From contig NZ_CP110973.1 in assembly GCF_026248825.1 (NCBI RefSeq), forward strand, positions 4,857,501 through 4,921,500: a stretch of DNA of 64,000 bases, given 5' to 3'. Position 1 is the first letter of the stretch. Each line of letters starts with the position of its first letter. The stretch comes from Larkinella insperata (GTDB lineage: Bacteria > Bacteroidota > Bacteroidia > Cytophagales > Spirosomataceae). Made by a program: the position numbers and the translations under genes. Below, piece by piece: positions 9,225 to 16,835 of this stretch. The notes under the pieces were generated by a model, which saw nothing but the letters and a program-made list of their open reading frames with translations, was not told the DNA's origin and searched no databases.

Positions 9225-10697
9225 ATGGCAAAAGCAATTCCTTCGCGTTCCGAAAATTATTCCGAGTGGTACAATGAGTTGATAAAAAAAGCCGATTTGG
9301 CCGAAAATTCGGCGGTTCGGGGGTGCATGGTGATCAAGCCGTATGGCTATTCGATCTGGGAAAAAATGCAGCGGGCTTTGGACGATATGTTTAAGGAAAC
9401 GGGCCACACCAACGCCTACTTCCCCTTGTTCATTCCGAAATCGTACCTCAGTAAAGAAGCGTCCCACGTCGAAGGATTCGCCAAGGAGTGCGCCGTCGTG
9501 ACCCACTACCGGCTAAAAAACGCGGAGGATGGCTCGGGCGTTATCGTGGACCCGGAAGCCAAGCTGGAGGAAGAATTGATTGTACGGCCCACCTCAGAAA
9601 CCGTCATCTGGAGTACATACAAAAACTGGATTCAGTCGTACCGGGACCTGCCCCTGCTGATCAACCAGTGGGCCAACGTGGTGCGCTGGGAAATGCGCAC
9701 CCGGATTTTCCTGCGCACCGCCGAGTTTCTCTGGCAGGAGGGCCATACCGCCCACGCAACCGCTCAGGAAGCCCAGGAAGAAACCCGGCAAATGCTGGAT
9801 GTATACGCCCGGTTTGCGGAAGAATGGATGGCCGTGCCGGTTATTCGCGGGGCCAAAACCCCGAACGAACGGTTTGCGGGTGCGGAAGATACACTGTGCA
9901 TCGAAGCCATGATGCAGGACGGTAAAGCGTTGCAGGCCGGCACGTCGCACTTTCTGGGGCAGAATTTTGCCAAAGCCTTTGACGTAAAGTTCCTGACGAA
10001 AGACAACCAGCAGGATTACGTCTGGGGAACCTCCTGGGGAGTCAGCACCCGTTTGATGGGCGCGCTGATCATGGCCCATTCCGACGACGACGGCCTGGTG
10101 TTACCGCCCAAGCTGGCGCCCATTCAGGTGGTGATTGTTCCCATTTTCCGCAATGACGAGCAACTGGCGCAATTGTCCGAGAAAATCAACCCGCTGATCA
10201 AAGAGCTTCGGAAAGCCGGTATATCGGTGAAATTCGATACGAGCGATGCCAACAAACCAGGCTGGAAATTTGCCGAATACGAGCTGCGGGGCGTGCCCGT
10301 GCGGCTGGCGATGGGAATGCGCGACCTGGAAAACAACACGGTGGAAATTGCCCGCCGGGATCTGAAAACGAAAGAAACCATTTCCTTCGACGGTCTGGTG
10401 GCGCATATCCAGCAGCTACTGGATGATATTCAGGCCAATATTTACCAGAAAGCCGCTCAGTTCCGGCAGGAAAATACGTTTCGGGTGGATGCGTATGAAG
10501 CGTTTAAGGAACAGATCGAAAAAGGCGGATTTCTGATGGCCCACTGGGATGGCACGTCCGAAACCGAAGAAGCCATCAAGGAAGAAACCAAAGCCACTAT
10601 TCGTTGCATCCCGTTCGAGGGTGAGCCGGAAGAGGGCGTCTGCGTCTACAGCGGAAAACCGTCGAAGCAGCGGGTCGTGTTTGCCCGAGCTTATTAA
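9225..10697 (+). CDS. proS: Prolyl-tRNA synthetase (archaeal/eukaryotic-like short type)
   Basis: ProS charges tRNA-Pro with proline using ATP in the cytoplasm. At 490 residues it is the short form without the editing insertion found in E. coli-type ProS. Class II motifs are clear: the motif 2 region RTAEFLWQEGHTAHAT, the proline-site segment RPTSETVIW, and motif 3 near TRLMGALIMAHSDDDGLVLPP. The C-terminal domain ends in a terminal Tyr (ARAY), as in this subtype. The gene stands alone between a divergent lipoprotein gene and a downstream FKBP gene, with a consensus promoter about 75 bases upstream. Confidence 0.97.
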   Translation: MAKAIPSRSENYSEWYNELIKKADLAENSAVRGCMVIKPYGYSIWEKMQRALDDMFKETGHTNAYFPLFIPKSYLSKEASHVEGFAKECAVVTHYRLKNAEDGSGVIVDPEAKLEEELIVRPTSETVIWSTYKNWIQSYRDLPLLINQWANVVRWEMRTRIFLRTAEFLWQEGHTAHATAQEAQEETRQMLDVYARFAEEWMAVPVIRGAKTPNERFAGAEDTLCIEAMMQDGKALQAGTSHFLGQNFAKAFDVKFLTKDNQQDYVWGTSWGVSTRLMGALIMAHSDDDGLVLPPKLAPIQVVIVPIFRNDEQLAQLSEKINPLIKELRKAGISVKFDTSDANKPGWKFAEYELRGVPVRLAMGMRDLENNTVEIARRDLKTKETISFDGLVAHIQQLLDDIQANIYQKAAQFRQENTFRVDAYEAFKEQIEKGGFLMAHWDGTSETEEAIKEETKATIRCIPFEGEPEEGVCVYSGKPSKQRVVFARAY

Positions 10698-10798
10698 GAA
10701 GGGTTGGTGCCCGAATAGTAAGCGGCTGAACACTAAACGGTAACGGCGAGTTAATTCAAATAATCGATAAATCGTGACCGACTTTCGGCGGGTTTACC

Positions 10799-10806
10799 TA
10801 GTTTTG
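10799..10806 (+). promoter_or_regulatory. Predicted -7 element for the SlyD-like gene
   Basis: TAGTTTTG is an exact TAnnTTTG match placed 23 bases before the ATG at 10830. No good -33 TTTG is found at the expected distance, so the promoter call rests on one element. Confidence 0.45.
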
Positions 10807-10829
10807 GGCACACAATTCACTCTTCTATT

Positions 10830-11282
10830 ATGGCACAAGCAAAAGCTGGAGATACGGTGCAGGTGCACTATACCGGCAGAAAAAACGATGGTACCGTGTT
10901 TGATTCGTCCAGCGGTCGGTCGCCCCTGCAATTCCAGGTTGGGAGCGGCATGGTCATCAAAGGGTTTGATGAAGGGGTGAAAGGCATGGAAGTCGGAGAG
11001 GCCAAAACCGTGCGGATTCCCGTGGAGGATGCCTACGGCCCGTCGAGCCCGGACATGGTTTTCGAATTTGACCGTTCGCTCATTCCCGATGATATTGAAC
11101 TGGAAGTCGGCCTGACCCTGAACATGCACCAGGACGGTAATCCGCAGGCGGTACCGGTTGTCGTGCGGAACGTAACGGCTACTTCAGTGACGCTGGATGC
11201 CAACCACCCGCTGGCGGGCGAGGAACTGATTTTCGACATCGAACTGGTTGGAATCAACCCGTCGAAGTTGATTTTGGAATAA
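10830..11282 (+). CDS. FKBP-type peptidyl-prolyl cis-trans isomerase, SlyD-like
   Basis: This 150-residue cytoplasmic enzyme would catalyse cis-trans isomerisation of prolyl bonds and act as a folding helper. It has no signal peptide. The order of segments matches SlyD/FkpB: the FKBP start VQVHYTGRKNDGTVFDSS, the active-site strand FQVGSGMVIKGFDEGVKGM, an inserted flap (about residues 70-120), and the closing segment DANHPLAGEELIFDIELV. The His/Cys-rich metal-binding tail of E. coli SlyD is absent. It is followed by a long bidirectional hairpin, beyond which lies a second, convergent FKBP gene. Confidence 0.93.
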   Translation: MAQAKAGDTVQVHYTGRKNDGTVFDSSSGRSPLQFQVGSGMVIKGFDEGVKGMEVGEAKTVRIPVEDAYGPSSPDMVFEFDRSLIPDDIELEVGLTLNMHQDGNPQAVPVVVRNVTATSVTLDANHPLAGEELIFDIELVGINPSKLILE

Positions 11283-11377
11283 CTTTCGGCAACGCCGGGA
11301 ACAAGCCAAGGGCGGAGTCACTGGATAAAACCGGTCGGTCCGTTGCCAGTAGGATAAAACCGGCTACTAGATAAGTG

Positions 11378-11436
11378 AAAACCGGCGTGGTACGAACCAA
11401 AGTCATCATGACTTTGGTTCGTACCACGCCGGTTTT
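11378..11436. terminator. 29-bp perfect hairpin, bidirectional terminator
   Basis: The arms 11378-11406 and 11408-11436 are perfectly complementary over 29 bases around one base. A residues flank the left arm and T residues the right, so it can end transcription from both convergent FKBP genes. The stem is far longer than is usual for an intrinsic terminator. Just upstream, GGATAAAACCGG occurs twice (11323-11334 and 11352-11363). Confidence 0.8.
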
Positions 11437-11465
11437 TTAATTTACCGGAGCGGCAAGGAACGCTC

Positions 11466-11849
11466 TTAATTGATCCGGATCAGGTCAATTTTGAAAATCA
11501 GAATGGAATTGGCCGGAATACCGCCCTGAGCCCGCGAGCCGTAGGCCAGGCTGGGGGGGAGGTACAGGGTAATGCTGCCGCCCGGCGCAATGAGGGGAAT
11601 CCCTTCCTGCCAGCCCGAAATGAGTTGATACAAGCCAAAGCTTATGTTTTTGTTGCTGTCAAAGATTTTGCCGTTGGTCAGCGAACCTTCGTAGTTGACG
11701 GTCACGTTGGAACGCACCGTCGGTTTAGGGCCCGAACCCGGTGAATGAATGATATAATAGAAACCGCGTTCGTCGGCCGTGGCGGAAATTCCGCTCGCAT
11801 CAATAAATTCTTTCAAAATCGCTACTTCGGCCTCTGGTGCTTTTGCCAT
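11466..11849 (-). CDS. FKBP-type peptidyl-prolyl cis-trans isomerase
   Basis: This 127-residue prolyl isomerase lacks a signal peptide, so it is predicted to be cytoplasmic, unlike most Bacteroidota FKBPs, which are lipoproteins. A short helical N-terminus (about 35 residues) precedes a compact FKBP domain: VTVNYEGSLTNGKIFDS, LYQLISGWQEGIPLIAPGGS, and the last strand LAYGSRAQGGIPANSILIFKIDLI. Active-site aromatic positions such as Tyr, Phe and Trp in these segments are present. It converges on the SlyD-like gene across a shared terminator. Confidence 0.9.
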   Translation of the reverse strand: MAKAPEAEVAILKEFIDASGISATADERGFYYIIHSPGSGPKPTVRSNVTVNYEGSLTNGKIFDSNKNISFGLYQLISGWQEGIPLIAPGGSITLYLPPSLAYGSRAQGGIPANSILIFKIDLIRIN

Positions 11850-11949
11850 AAAAATGTCGGATTAATTAGAGAACATTTGCGGGTGCAAGATATCACATTT
11901 CCCCAACACTCCACCCGTTCATTTGGCCGTGAGGTAAGTCACTCTATTC

Positions 11950-14478
11950 TTATAAATTGACCCAGGCCGAAACTTTAATGCCGAACGTGGAGACATTCGG
12001 GTTGTTGCGGTACGTTAACCGGTGAATCGCATCAACCCGGAAGACTTTGAAAATGTTGTCGATGCCGTATCCCACTTCTACGTACGGCGCCCGGCTCATC
12101 GCCTGGAAACCCAATACCGTTTGACCCAACTCGTTGGTGGGCGGAATCAGGGTCCGGTTGGCTTCACTCACACCGCCCAGAAACACCGCCCCAGTTGCCA
12201 GAAACCGCCATTTTAACCGCCGGATCGCCGGAATGCGGTTGAAAAAAAGTCCTTCAAAGTTGTGTTCCCCGAGCACGCCCACGTAGCGGTCGCTGACGAA
12301 TTCAAAGAAGTTCATCAGGTTGTACGCATTCTCGACCCGGAAAAACGTTTCGTTGCCGAGCGGAATGTAGAGCAGCGGATACGGTATGGTCGACGGGATG
12401 TAGCCCGCGTTAATCTGGTAACGGGTTCGCCCGAGCACCCCCATCCGGAAGGAATGCCGCAGATTCAGGCTGAAGCGGTGGTACGCAAAGTCGCCGTGCA
12501 ACACATTGCGCAAACCGAGCTGGTAGCGAAACGTCACGACCGGACTGCTGCTGCCCACCACCGAAAATCGATCGTTTTCGCTCTGAATCATCAGGGCTCC
12601 GGGGGCAAACCGGGTTTCAAACTGCATTTCGGTGGTTCGGTAAAAACTGGACGTGATCTGGTCCGGCTGGTTTACGGAATAGGCAAACGGAAACAGCGGT
12701 TCAAACGTACGGTTGCGGAGGCTGATGGTTTGCGTAACCCCTTTGCCCAGTTCGCTTTTGATGTAGGTGGTCTGCGATTCCTGCCTATAAGGCCGCCGGA
12801 GCGTACCGAAACGGGTGTAAGCCGCAAAAATGGTATTGCCGCCCAGGTTTTCCGACGAAGCCCCCAGCCGTTCGATGTCGTACGTTTTTTCGATACCGGC
12901 AATGGTGTACGGTTTTTTCCGAACGACGTAATCAATGTTCATGCCGTATTTCAACTGCTGATCGCGCGTGCCGTACGCCAGGTAACCGCCCAAAATCCAC
13001 CGCCGACTGAAACCGGTATTGGTCCGCAGCCCCAGCCGCAGCCGGTGCCCCTCCACAGTGTTGTAGGCGTAACTGTTCAGCAGTGGACCTACATCCAGGT
13101 GAACCGGCCCCAGCGAGTAGTAACCTACCATCGTCAGGTTGACAATTTCGCCCAGGACCTTCATGAACGGAACGTTCCGCACCGAATCCACGACTTCGAA
13201 AGCCCGCAATTCCTCCGGCCCCAGGTTTTCGGGGCGGTTGTTCTGCCAGTAGGTGGGTGATTTTTCGCTGTATCCTTCCAGCAGTTCCAGCGGTGGCTCG
13301 TAAAATCTGGCTTCCTGCGGCCGGTTGACCTGCACGTTCCGGGCGGCCATGTAAAACCGCACCAGCGCCCCCGGCGCGTTGGGCGTCGGCTCGTCGGTAT
13401 CAATCAAAAGCTGCGTCAGAACCGGCAGGCGGACGGGATTGGTCTGGGTGCTGTCACCCACTTCCTCCCATTCCTGTTCCAGCCGGATTTCGTCGACAAA
13501 ATTAATGTTGGCCCGCTGGTCAATCCGGGCGTCGATCTGCGACAACCCCAGGCGCGTCGTATCAATCCAGGCGGTTCCGGAAAAGGCCAGATCCGTCGCC
13601 CGTTTGGGTTCAAAATCAATCTGATAGCAAACCATGCCGCCAACTGCCACCGTGTCAATCAACCGATACGTATAGATGGCCTGCCAGGCCTGGCCGAGCG
13701 GAGAGGGCAGGTCCTTGCGCAGCAGACTGATGTAATTGCGGTAAAAATTATATTGTTGAAACGAGGAGCCGGTGAGCTGGGCGGCCACACCGCCGTCGCT
13801 GACCCCAACACCCGACGCCCGGCTTTTCAGGATACGTTCCTTGGTTTTTTGCGGATTCGAGCGCTGGTAGTATTCCGATATAGTTTCGGAAACGTAAACC
13901 GGCACGGCGGGTTTGCCTTGGCTGTCGTAAATAGCGGGTAGCTTGGATAATAATTTCCCGACCGGACCGCCCCCGCGGCCTTTCTTGCGTTTGTTGGCAA
14001 AGTTGTTCACGTACGCTTCGACTTTTGAATAACTTTCGTACTGGAAAGCCGTCAGTTGGTCGGGATCGAACTGATCGCGCCGTCGAATCGTTTCCCGGAT
14101 GATGCGGTAAGCCGGGTCACCGCCTTTGGCGTAAATTTTGACCTCCTGAAGCCGATTGGCCGCCGACGTCAGTACCGCGTTAATGGTTTGGCTGGCTGCG
14201 GAAGACAGGGGGTATGAGCGGGTCTGGTAACCGACGCTGGAAAACAGCAGGGAGTCGCCGGTTTGGGTGGTTACGAGGGAGTACTGGCCTTTTTCATCGG
14301 AAGTGGTTCCGGCGGTTTTTCCCCGGATGGCAACGCTGACGAAGGGAATTCCTTCACCCGTAGCCGCGTCGGTGATGCGGCCACTGATTTTAAGGGAGGT
14401 TTGCGCCAGAACCGGGAAATAGAGTGTGCTCAGAATCAGGAAAATGATGCCAGACGACCCCCGTAAAAAGTGCTTCAT
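11950..14478 (-). CDS. DUF5686 outer-membrane protein with carboxypeptidase-regulatory-like domain
   Basis: This large outer-membrane protein belongs to the Bacteroidota DUF5686 group; its biochemical role is not established. I chose the ATG at 14478, which starts directly on the signal peptide (842 residues), over the frame start at 14529. After cleavage near VLAQ comes a CarboxypepD_reg-like beta-sandwich (ISGRITDAATGEGIPFVSV, about residues 30-110). The DUF5686 segment follows, with the typical helix ETIRRRDQFDPDQLTAFQYE. The C-terminal half is an outer-membrane beta-barrel with many Tyr- and Arg-rich strands. It appears monocistronic. A weak -7-like element (TACATTTA, minus strand, 14524-14517) lies about 40 bases upstream of the start. 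Confidence 0.85.
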   Translation of the reverse strand: MKHFLRGSSGIIFLILSTLYFPVLAQTSLKISGRITDAATGEGIPFVSVAIRGKTAGTTSDEKGQYSLVTTQTGDSLLFSSVGYQTRSYPLSSAASQTINAVLTSAANRLQEVKIYAKGGDPAYRIIRETIRRRDQFDPDQLTAFQYESYSKVEAYVNNFANKRKKGRGGGPVGKLLSKLPAIYDSQGKPAVPVYVSETISEYYQRSNPQKTKERILKSRASGVGVSDGGVAAQLTGSSFQQYNFYRNYISLLRKDLPSPLGQAWQAIYTYRLIDTVAVGGMVCYQIDFEPKRATDLAFSGTAWIDTTRLGLSQIDARIDQRANINFVDEIRLEQEWEEVGDSTQTNPVRLPVLTQLLIDTDEPTPNAPGALVRFYMAARNVQVNRPQEARFYEPPLELLEGYSEKSPTYWQNNRPENLGPEELRAFEVVDSVRNVPFMKVLGEIVNLTMVGYYSLGPVHLDVGPLLNSYAYNTVEGHRLRLGLRTNTGFSRRWILGGYLAYGTRDQQLKYGMNIDYVVRKKPYTIAGIEKTYDIERLGASSENLGGNTIFAAYTRFGTLRRPYRQESQTTYIKSELGKGVTQTISLRNRTFEPLFPFAYSVNQPDQITSSFYRTTEMQFETRFAPGALMIQSENDRFSVVGSSSPVVTFRYQLGLRNVLHGDFAYHRFSLNLRHSFRMGVLGRTRYQINAGYIPSTIPYPLLYIPLGNETFFRVENAYNLMNFFEFVSDRYVGVLGEHNFEGLFFNRIPAIRRLKWRFLATGAVFLGGVSEANRTLIPPTNELGQTVLGFQAMSRAPYVEVGYGIDNIFKVFRVDAIHRLTYRNNPNVSTFGIKVSAWVNL

Positions 14479-14714
14479 GCGTTGATGCAATGACTTAAAA
14501 GAATACGCGTTTAACCTAAATGTAGTCAACAGGGTTTACCAAATGAAATGATTTCGAGCCATCCGTCGACGAATCGTCGAAATGTCTAGGCTCACTACCG
14601 GAATTATCCTATAATTAGGCGTGGTAAAACCACACTGCGGTTTCCCTTAGACTTTGTTTACCATTTTATGTCACAAATCCGTACCTTGTTTTTCGGACGT
14701 TATTGCCTCGCTTT

Positions 14715-15917
14715 ATGCTCACTGAAATATCCTTAATTGACCGTACGCGGGAATACGCCGAAACGTTGCTGCGTGCGCTGCCCGAAGAGCTGGTCTACCA
14801 CAACCTCAAACACACCCTGCAAGTAGCGGAAGCAGCCGAACAGATTGGCAAACAGGCCGGTCTGAACCAGGAGGAGCTGGAAAACGCCATCATGGCCGCC
14901 TGGCTGCACGACATCGGGTACGCCCAAAAACGCCAGCAGCACGAAGCCGCCGGGGTTGACATGGCCCGGCCCTTTCTGGAAGAGCTGGGTCTGAGCGAAG
15001 AACGGATACGGGTGATCACCGACAGTGTGCTGGCTACCCAGTTACCGCAGAATCCGCACACCCGCGTGGCCGAAGTGGTTTGTGATGCTGATCTTTTTCA
15101 CCTGAGTTCGGATCGTTTTTTTGAACGCAGTGAACTGATGCGGCAGGAGTTTAAGAATACAACCGGAAAGGTGGGCAAAAAGAAGTGGATGCTGGGGTCC
15201 ATCACGCTCATGGAATGCCATCACTATTTCACAGACTATGGCAAAACCGTCCTGACGCCTTTAAAGGAGAAAAATCTGGAAAAAGCCCGTCGGAAGCTGG
15301 CTGAACTGGAAGCGGACGACGAGGGGAAAGAAGCGTCGCCCGCCGGAACCCGCCCGCCCGAAGACGAACCGAAAAAGCCCAAGCGGCCCGACCGGGGCAT
15401 CGAAACCATGTTTCGGGTTACGTCACAGAACCACTTTCAGCTCAGCGCAATGGCCGACAACAAGGCCAACATCATGATCTCGGTTAACACCATCATTGTG
15501 TCCCTGATTGTCAGCATTCTCATTCGCAAGCTGGACGAGTGGCCGCAGTTGATTATTCCGACGGTTATGCTGACGATTAGTTGTTTAGCCGCCACCATTT
15601 TTGCCATTCTGGCGACCCGGCCCCACATCACGAGCGGACGGTTTTCAAAAGAAGATATTCATAACAAACAGGCAAATCTGCTGTTCTTTGGGAACTTCCA
15701 CAAGATGGACCTGGTCGACTACGAATGGGGAATGCGGGAGATGATGAACGACGCCGATTTTCTGTACAGCAGCATGACCCGTGATATTTACTACCTCGGC
15801 AAAGTGTTGGGCAAAAAATACCGGTTGCTGCGCATTGCCTACACAATGTTTATGTTTGGCTTTGCGGCTTCGGTACTGGCGTTTGGCGTTGCCGCGTATT
15901 TCTTCCCAACCCGGTAA
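14715..15917 (+). CDS. HD-domain protein fused to a PycTM (Pycsar effector-type) membrane domain
   Basis: This 400-residue protein has two parts. Residues about 1-215 are an HD phosphohydrolase: metal ligands H33, H65-D66 (LHDIGY) and an Asp in VVCDADLF (D124 or D126). HD enzymes commonly hydrolyse phosphoester bonds, often in nucleotide signals. After a charged linker, residues about 230-400 match the PycTM/DUF5706 domain: the signature HFQLSAMADNKANIMISVN, two adjacent membrane helices, a polar stretch, and a final helix near the C-terminus. PycTM is the membrane-damaging effector domain of Pycsar anti-phage systems, but no cyclic-nucleotide-binding domain and no adjacent PycC is present. 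I used ATG 14715 instead of the TTG four codons earlier. The following lipoprotein gene starts 64 bases downstream. Confidence 0.85.
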   Translation: MLTEISLIDRTREYAETLLRALPEELVYHNLKHTLQVAEAAEQIGKQAGLNQEELENAIMAAWLHDIGYAQKRQQHEAAGVDMARPFLEELGLSEERIRVITDSVLATQLPQNPHTRVAEVVCDADLFHLSSDRFFERSELMRQEFKNTTGKVGKKKWMLGSITLMECHHYFTDYGKTVLTPLKEKNLEKARRKLAELEADDEGKEASPAGTRPPEDEPKKPKRPDRGIETMFRVTSQNHFQLSAMADNKANIMISVNTIIVSLIVSILIRKLDEWPQLIIPTVMLTISCLAATIFAILATRPHITSGRFSKEDIHNKQANLLFFGNFHKMDLVDYEWGMREMMNDADFLYSSMTRDIYYLGKVLGKKYRLLRIAYTMFMFGFAASVLAFGVAAYFFPTR

Positions 15918-15981
15918 TCAGGACAGTCGTGGGCGTGTGAAGAGTTCAGGGCGCTGGGAACGCTGTTAAATTTAAAAATCA

Positions 15982-16818
15982 ATGATTAAAATATCCATCT
16001 GTTTACTGGCCTTGGCCGGTTTTTTAAGTGCTTGTGAGTCGAAAAAAACGCAGGCGGATCAGGTTGAAGAAACGGCCGAACGCCAGACCGTTCCCTACGA
16101 TTTAAAGACGCCCGTCAAACGGTTTACGCTCCCGGATGAGCTGGAAGAAATCTCCGGACTGTCGTATTATAAACCAAACCAGTTGCTCTGCGTGCAGGAC
16201 GAACTAGCGGTGGCGTACATCTACGATGTGAAGAAGGAGCAGATTGCCGACTCCTCCCTTTTTGGTAATTACGGCGATTTTGAAGGGATCGAGTGGGTTA
16301 AAGATGAAATTTATACCCTGAAAAGCAACGGCGATTTATACCACTTCAAGCCGTTTTCGAAGTCGATTGCGCGCATTCCCGGCAACCTGCCCGGCAAAAC
16401 GGAAGTGGAAGGGCTGGCCTATGACCCCGAAAGCGACCGGCTGCTGATTGCGGTCAAAGAGGGCGGGAAAAAAAACGACAAAGTGATCTACATGTACGAC
16501 CTGAAATCGAAAGTTCTTTTTCAGGGGATGATTCTGAAAGAGCAAGCACTGACGGAAGCGGGCATCGATCCGAAAAAATTCAAACCATCCGGGCTGGCGG
16601 TTCACCCGAAAACCGGCGATTTCTACCTCTTGACTTCCGTAGGCAAAAGGCTGGTGGTGGTCAACCGCAAGGGCCGGATTGTAGCCTCGGAACCCCTCGA
16701 TTCAAAGCTGTTTCGCCAGCCTGAAGGCATTTGTTTTACCCCCGAAGGAACGCTCTACATTGCCAGTGAAGGCGACGGCAAGGCGGGTTACATCCTGGAG
16801 TTTGCCCACCAGCCCTGA
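15982..16818 (+). CDS. SdiA-regulated-domain lipoprotein (beta-propeller-like)
   Basis: This 278-residue predicted lipoprotein has a signal peptide with lipobox LSAC. The mature part resembles the SdiA-regulated family (YjiK-like), a calcium-binding beta-propeller-type fold of unknown function. Visible motifs are LPDELEEISGLSYY, NYGDFEGIEWVKDEIYTL, EVEGLAYDPESDRLLIAV, PSGLAVHPKTGDFYLL and QPEGICFTPEGTLYIASEG, which are regularly spaced blades. It lies between the HD-PycTM gene and the phosphatase-barrel gene, with only 17 bases to the latter, so they are probably co-transcribed. A periplasmic or outer-membrane sensing role is inference. Confidence 0.85.
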   Translation: MIKISICLLALAGFLSACESKKTQADQVEETAERQTVPYDLKTPVKRFTLPDELEEISGLSYYKPNQLLCVQDELAVAYIYDVKKEQIADSSLFGNYGDFEGIEWVKDEIYTLKSNGDLYHFKPFSKSIARIPGNLPGKTEVEGLAYDPESDRLLIAVKEGGKKNDKVIYMYDLKSKVLFQGMILKEQALTEAGIDPKKFKPSGLAVHPKTGDFYLLTSVGKRLVVVNRKGRIVASEPLDSKLFRQPEGICFTPEGTLYIASEGDGKAGYILEFAHQP

Positions 16819-16835
16819 GGGAAACGAATTCGCTT

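Noticed and set aside
12262..13260. 332-codon open frame opposite the DUF5686 gene
   Set aside because: Antisense shadow; no domain, and rich in His, Arg, Pro and Gln as expected from the reverse complement of a GC-rich gene.
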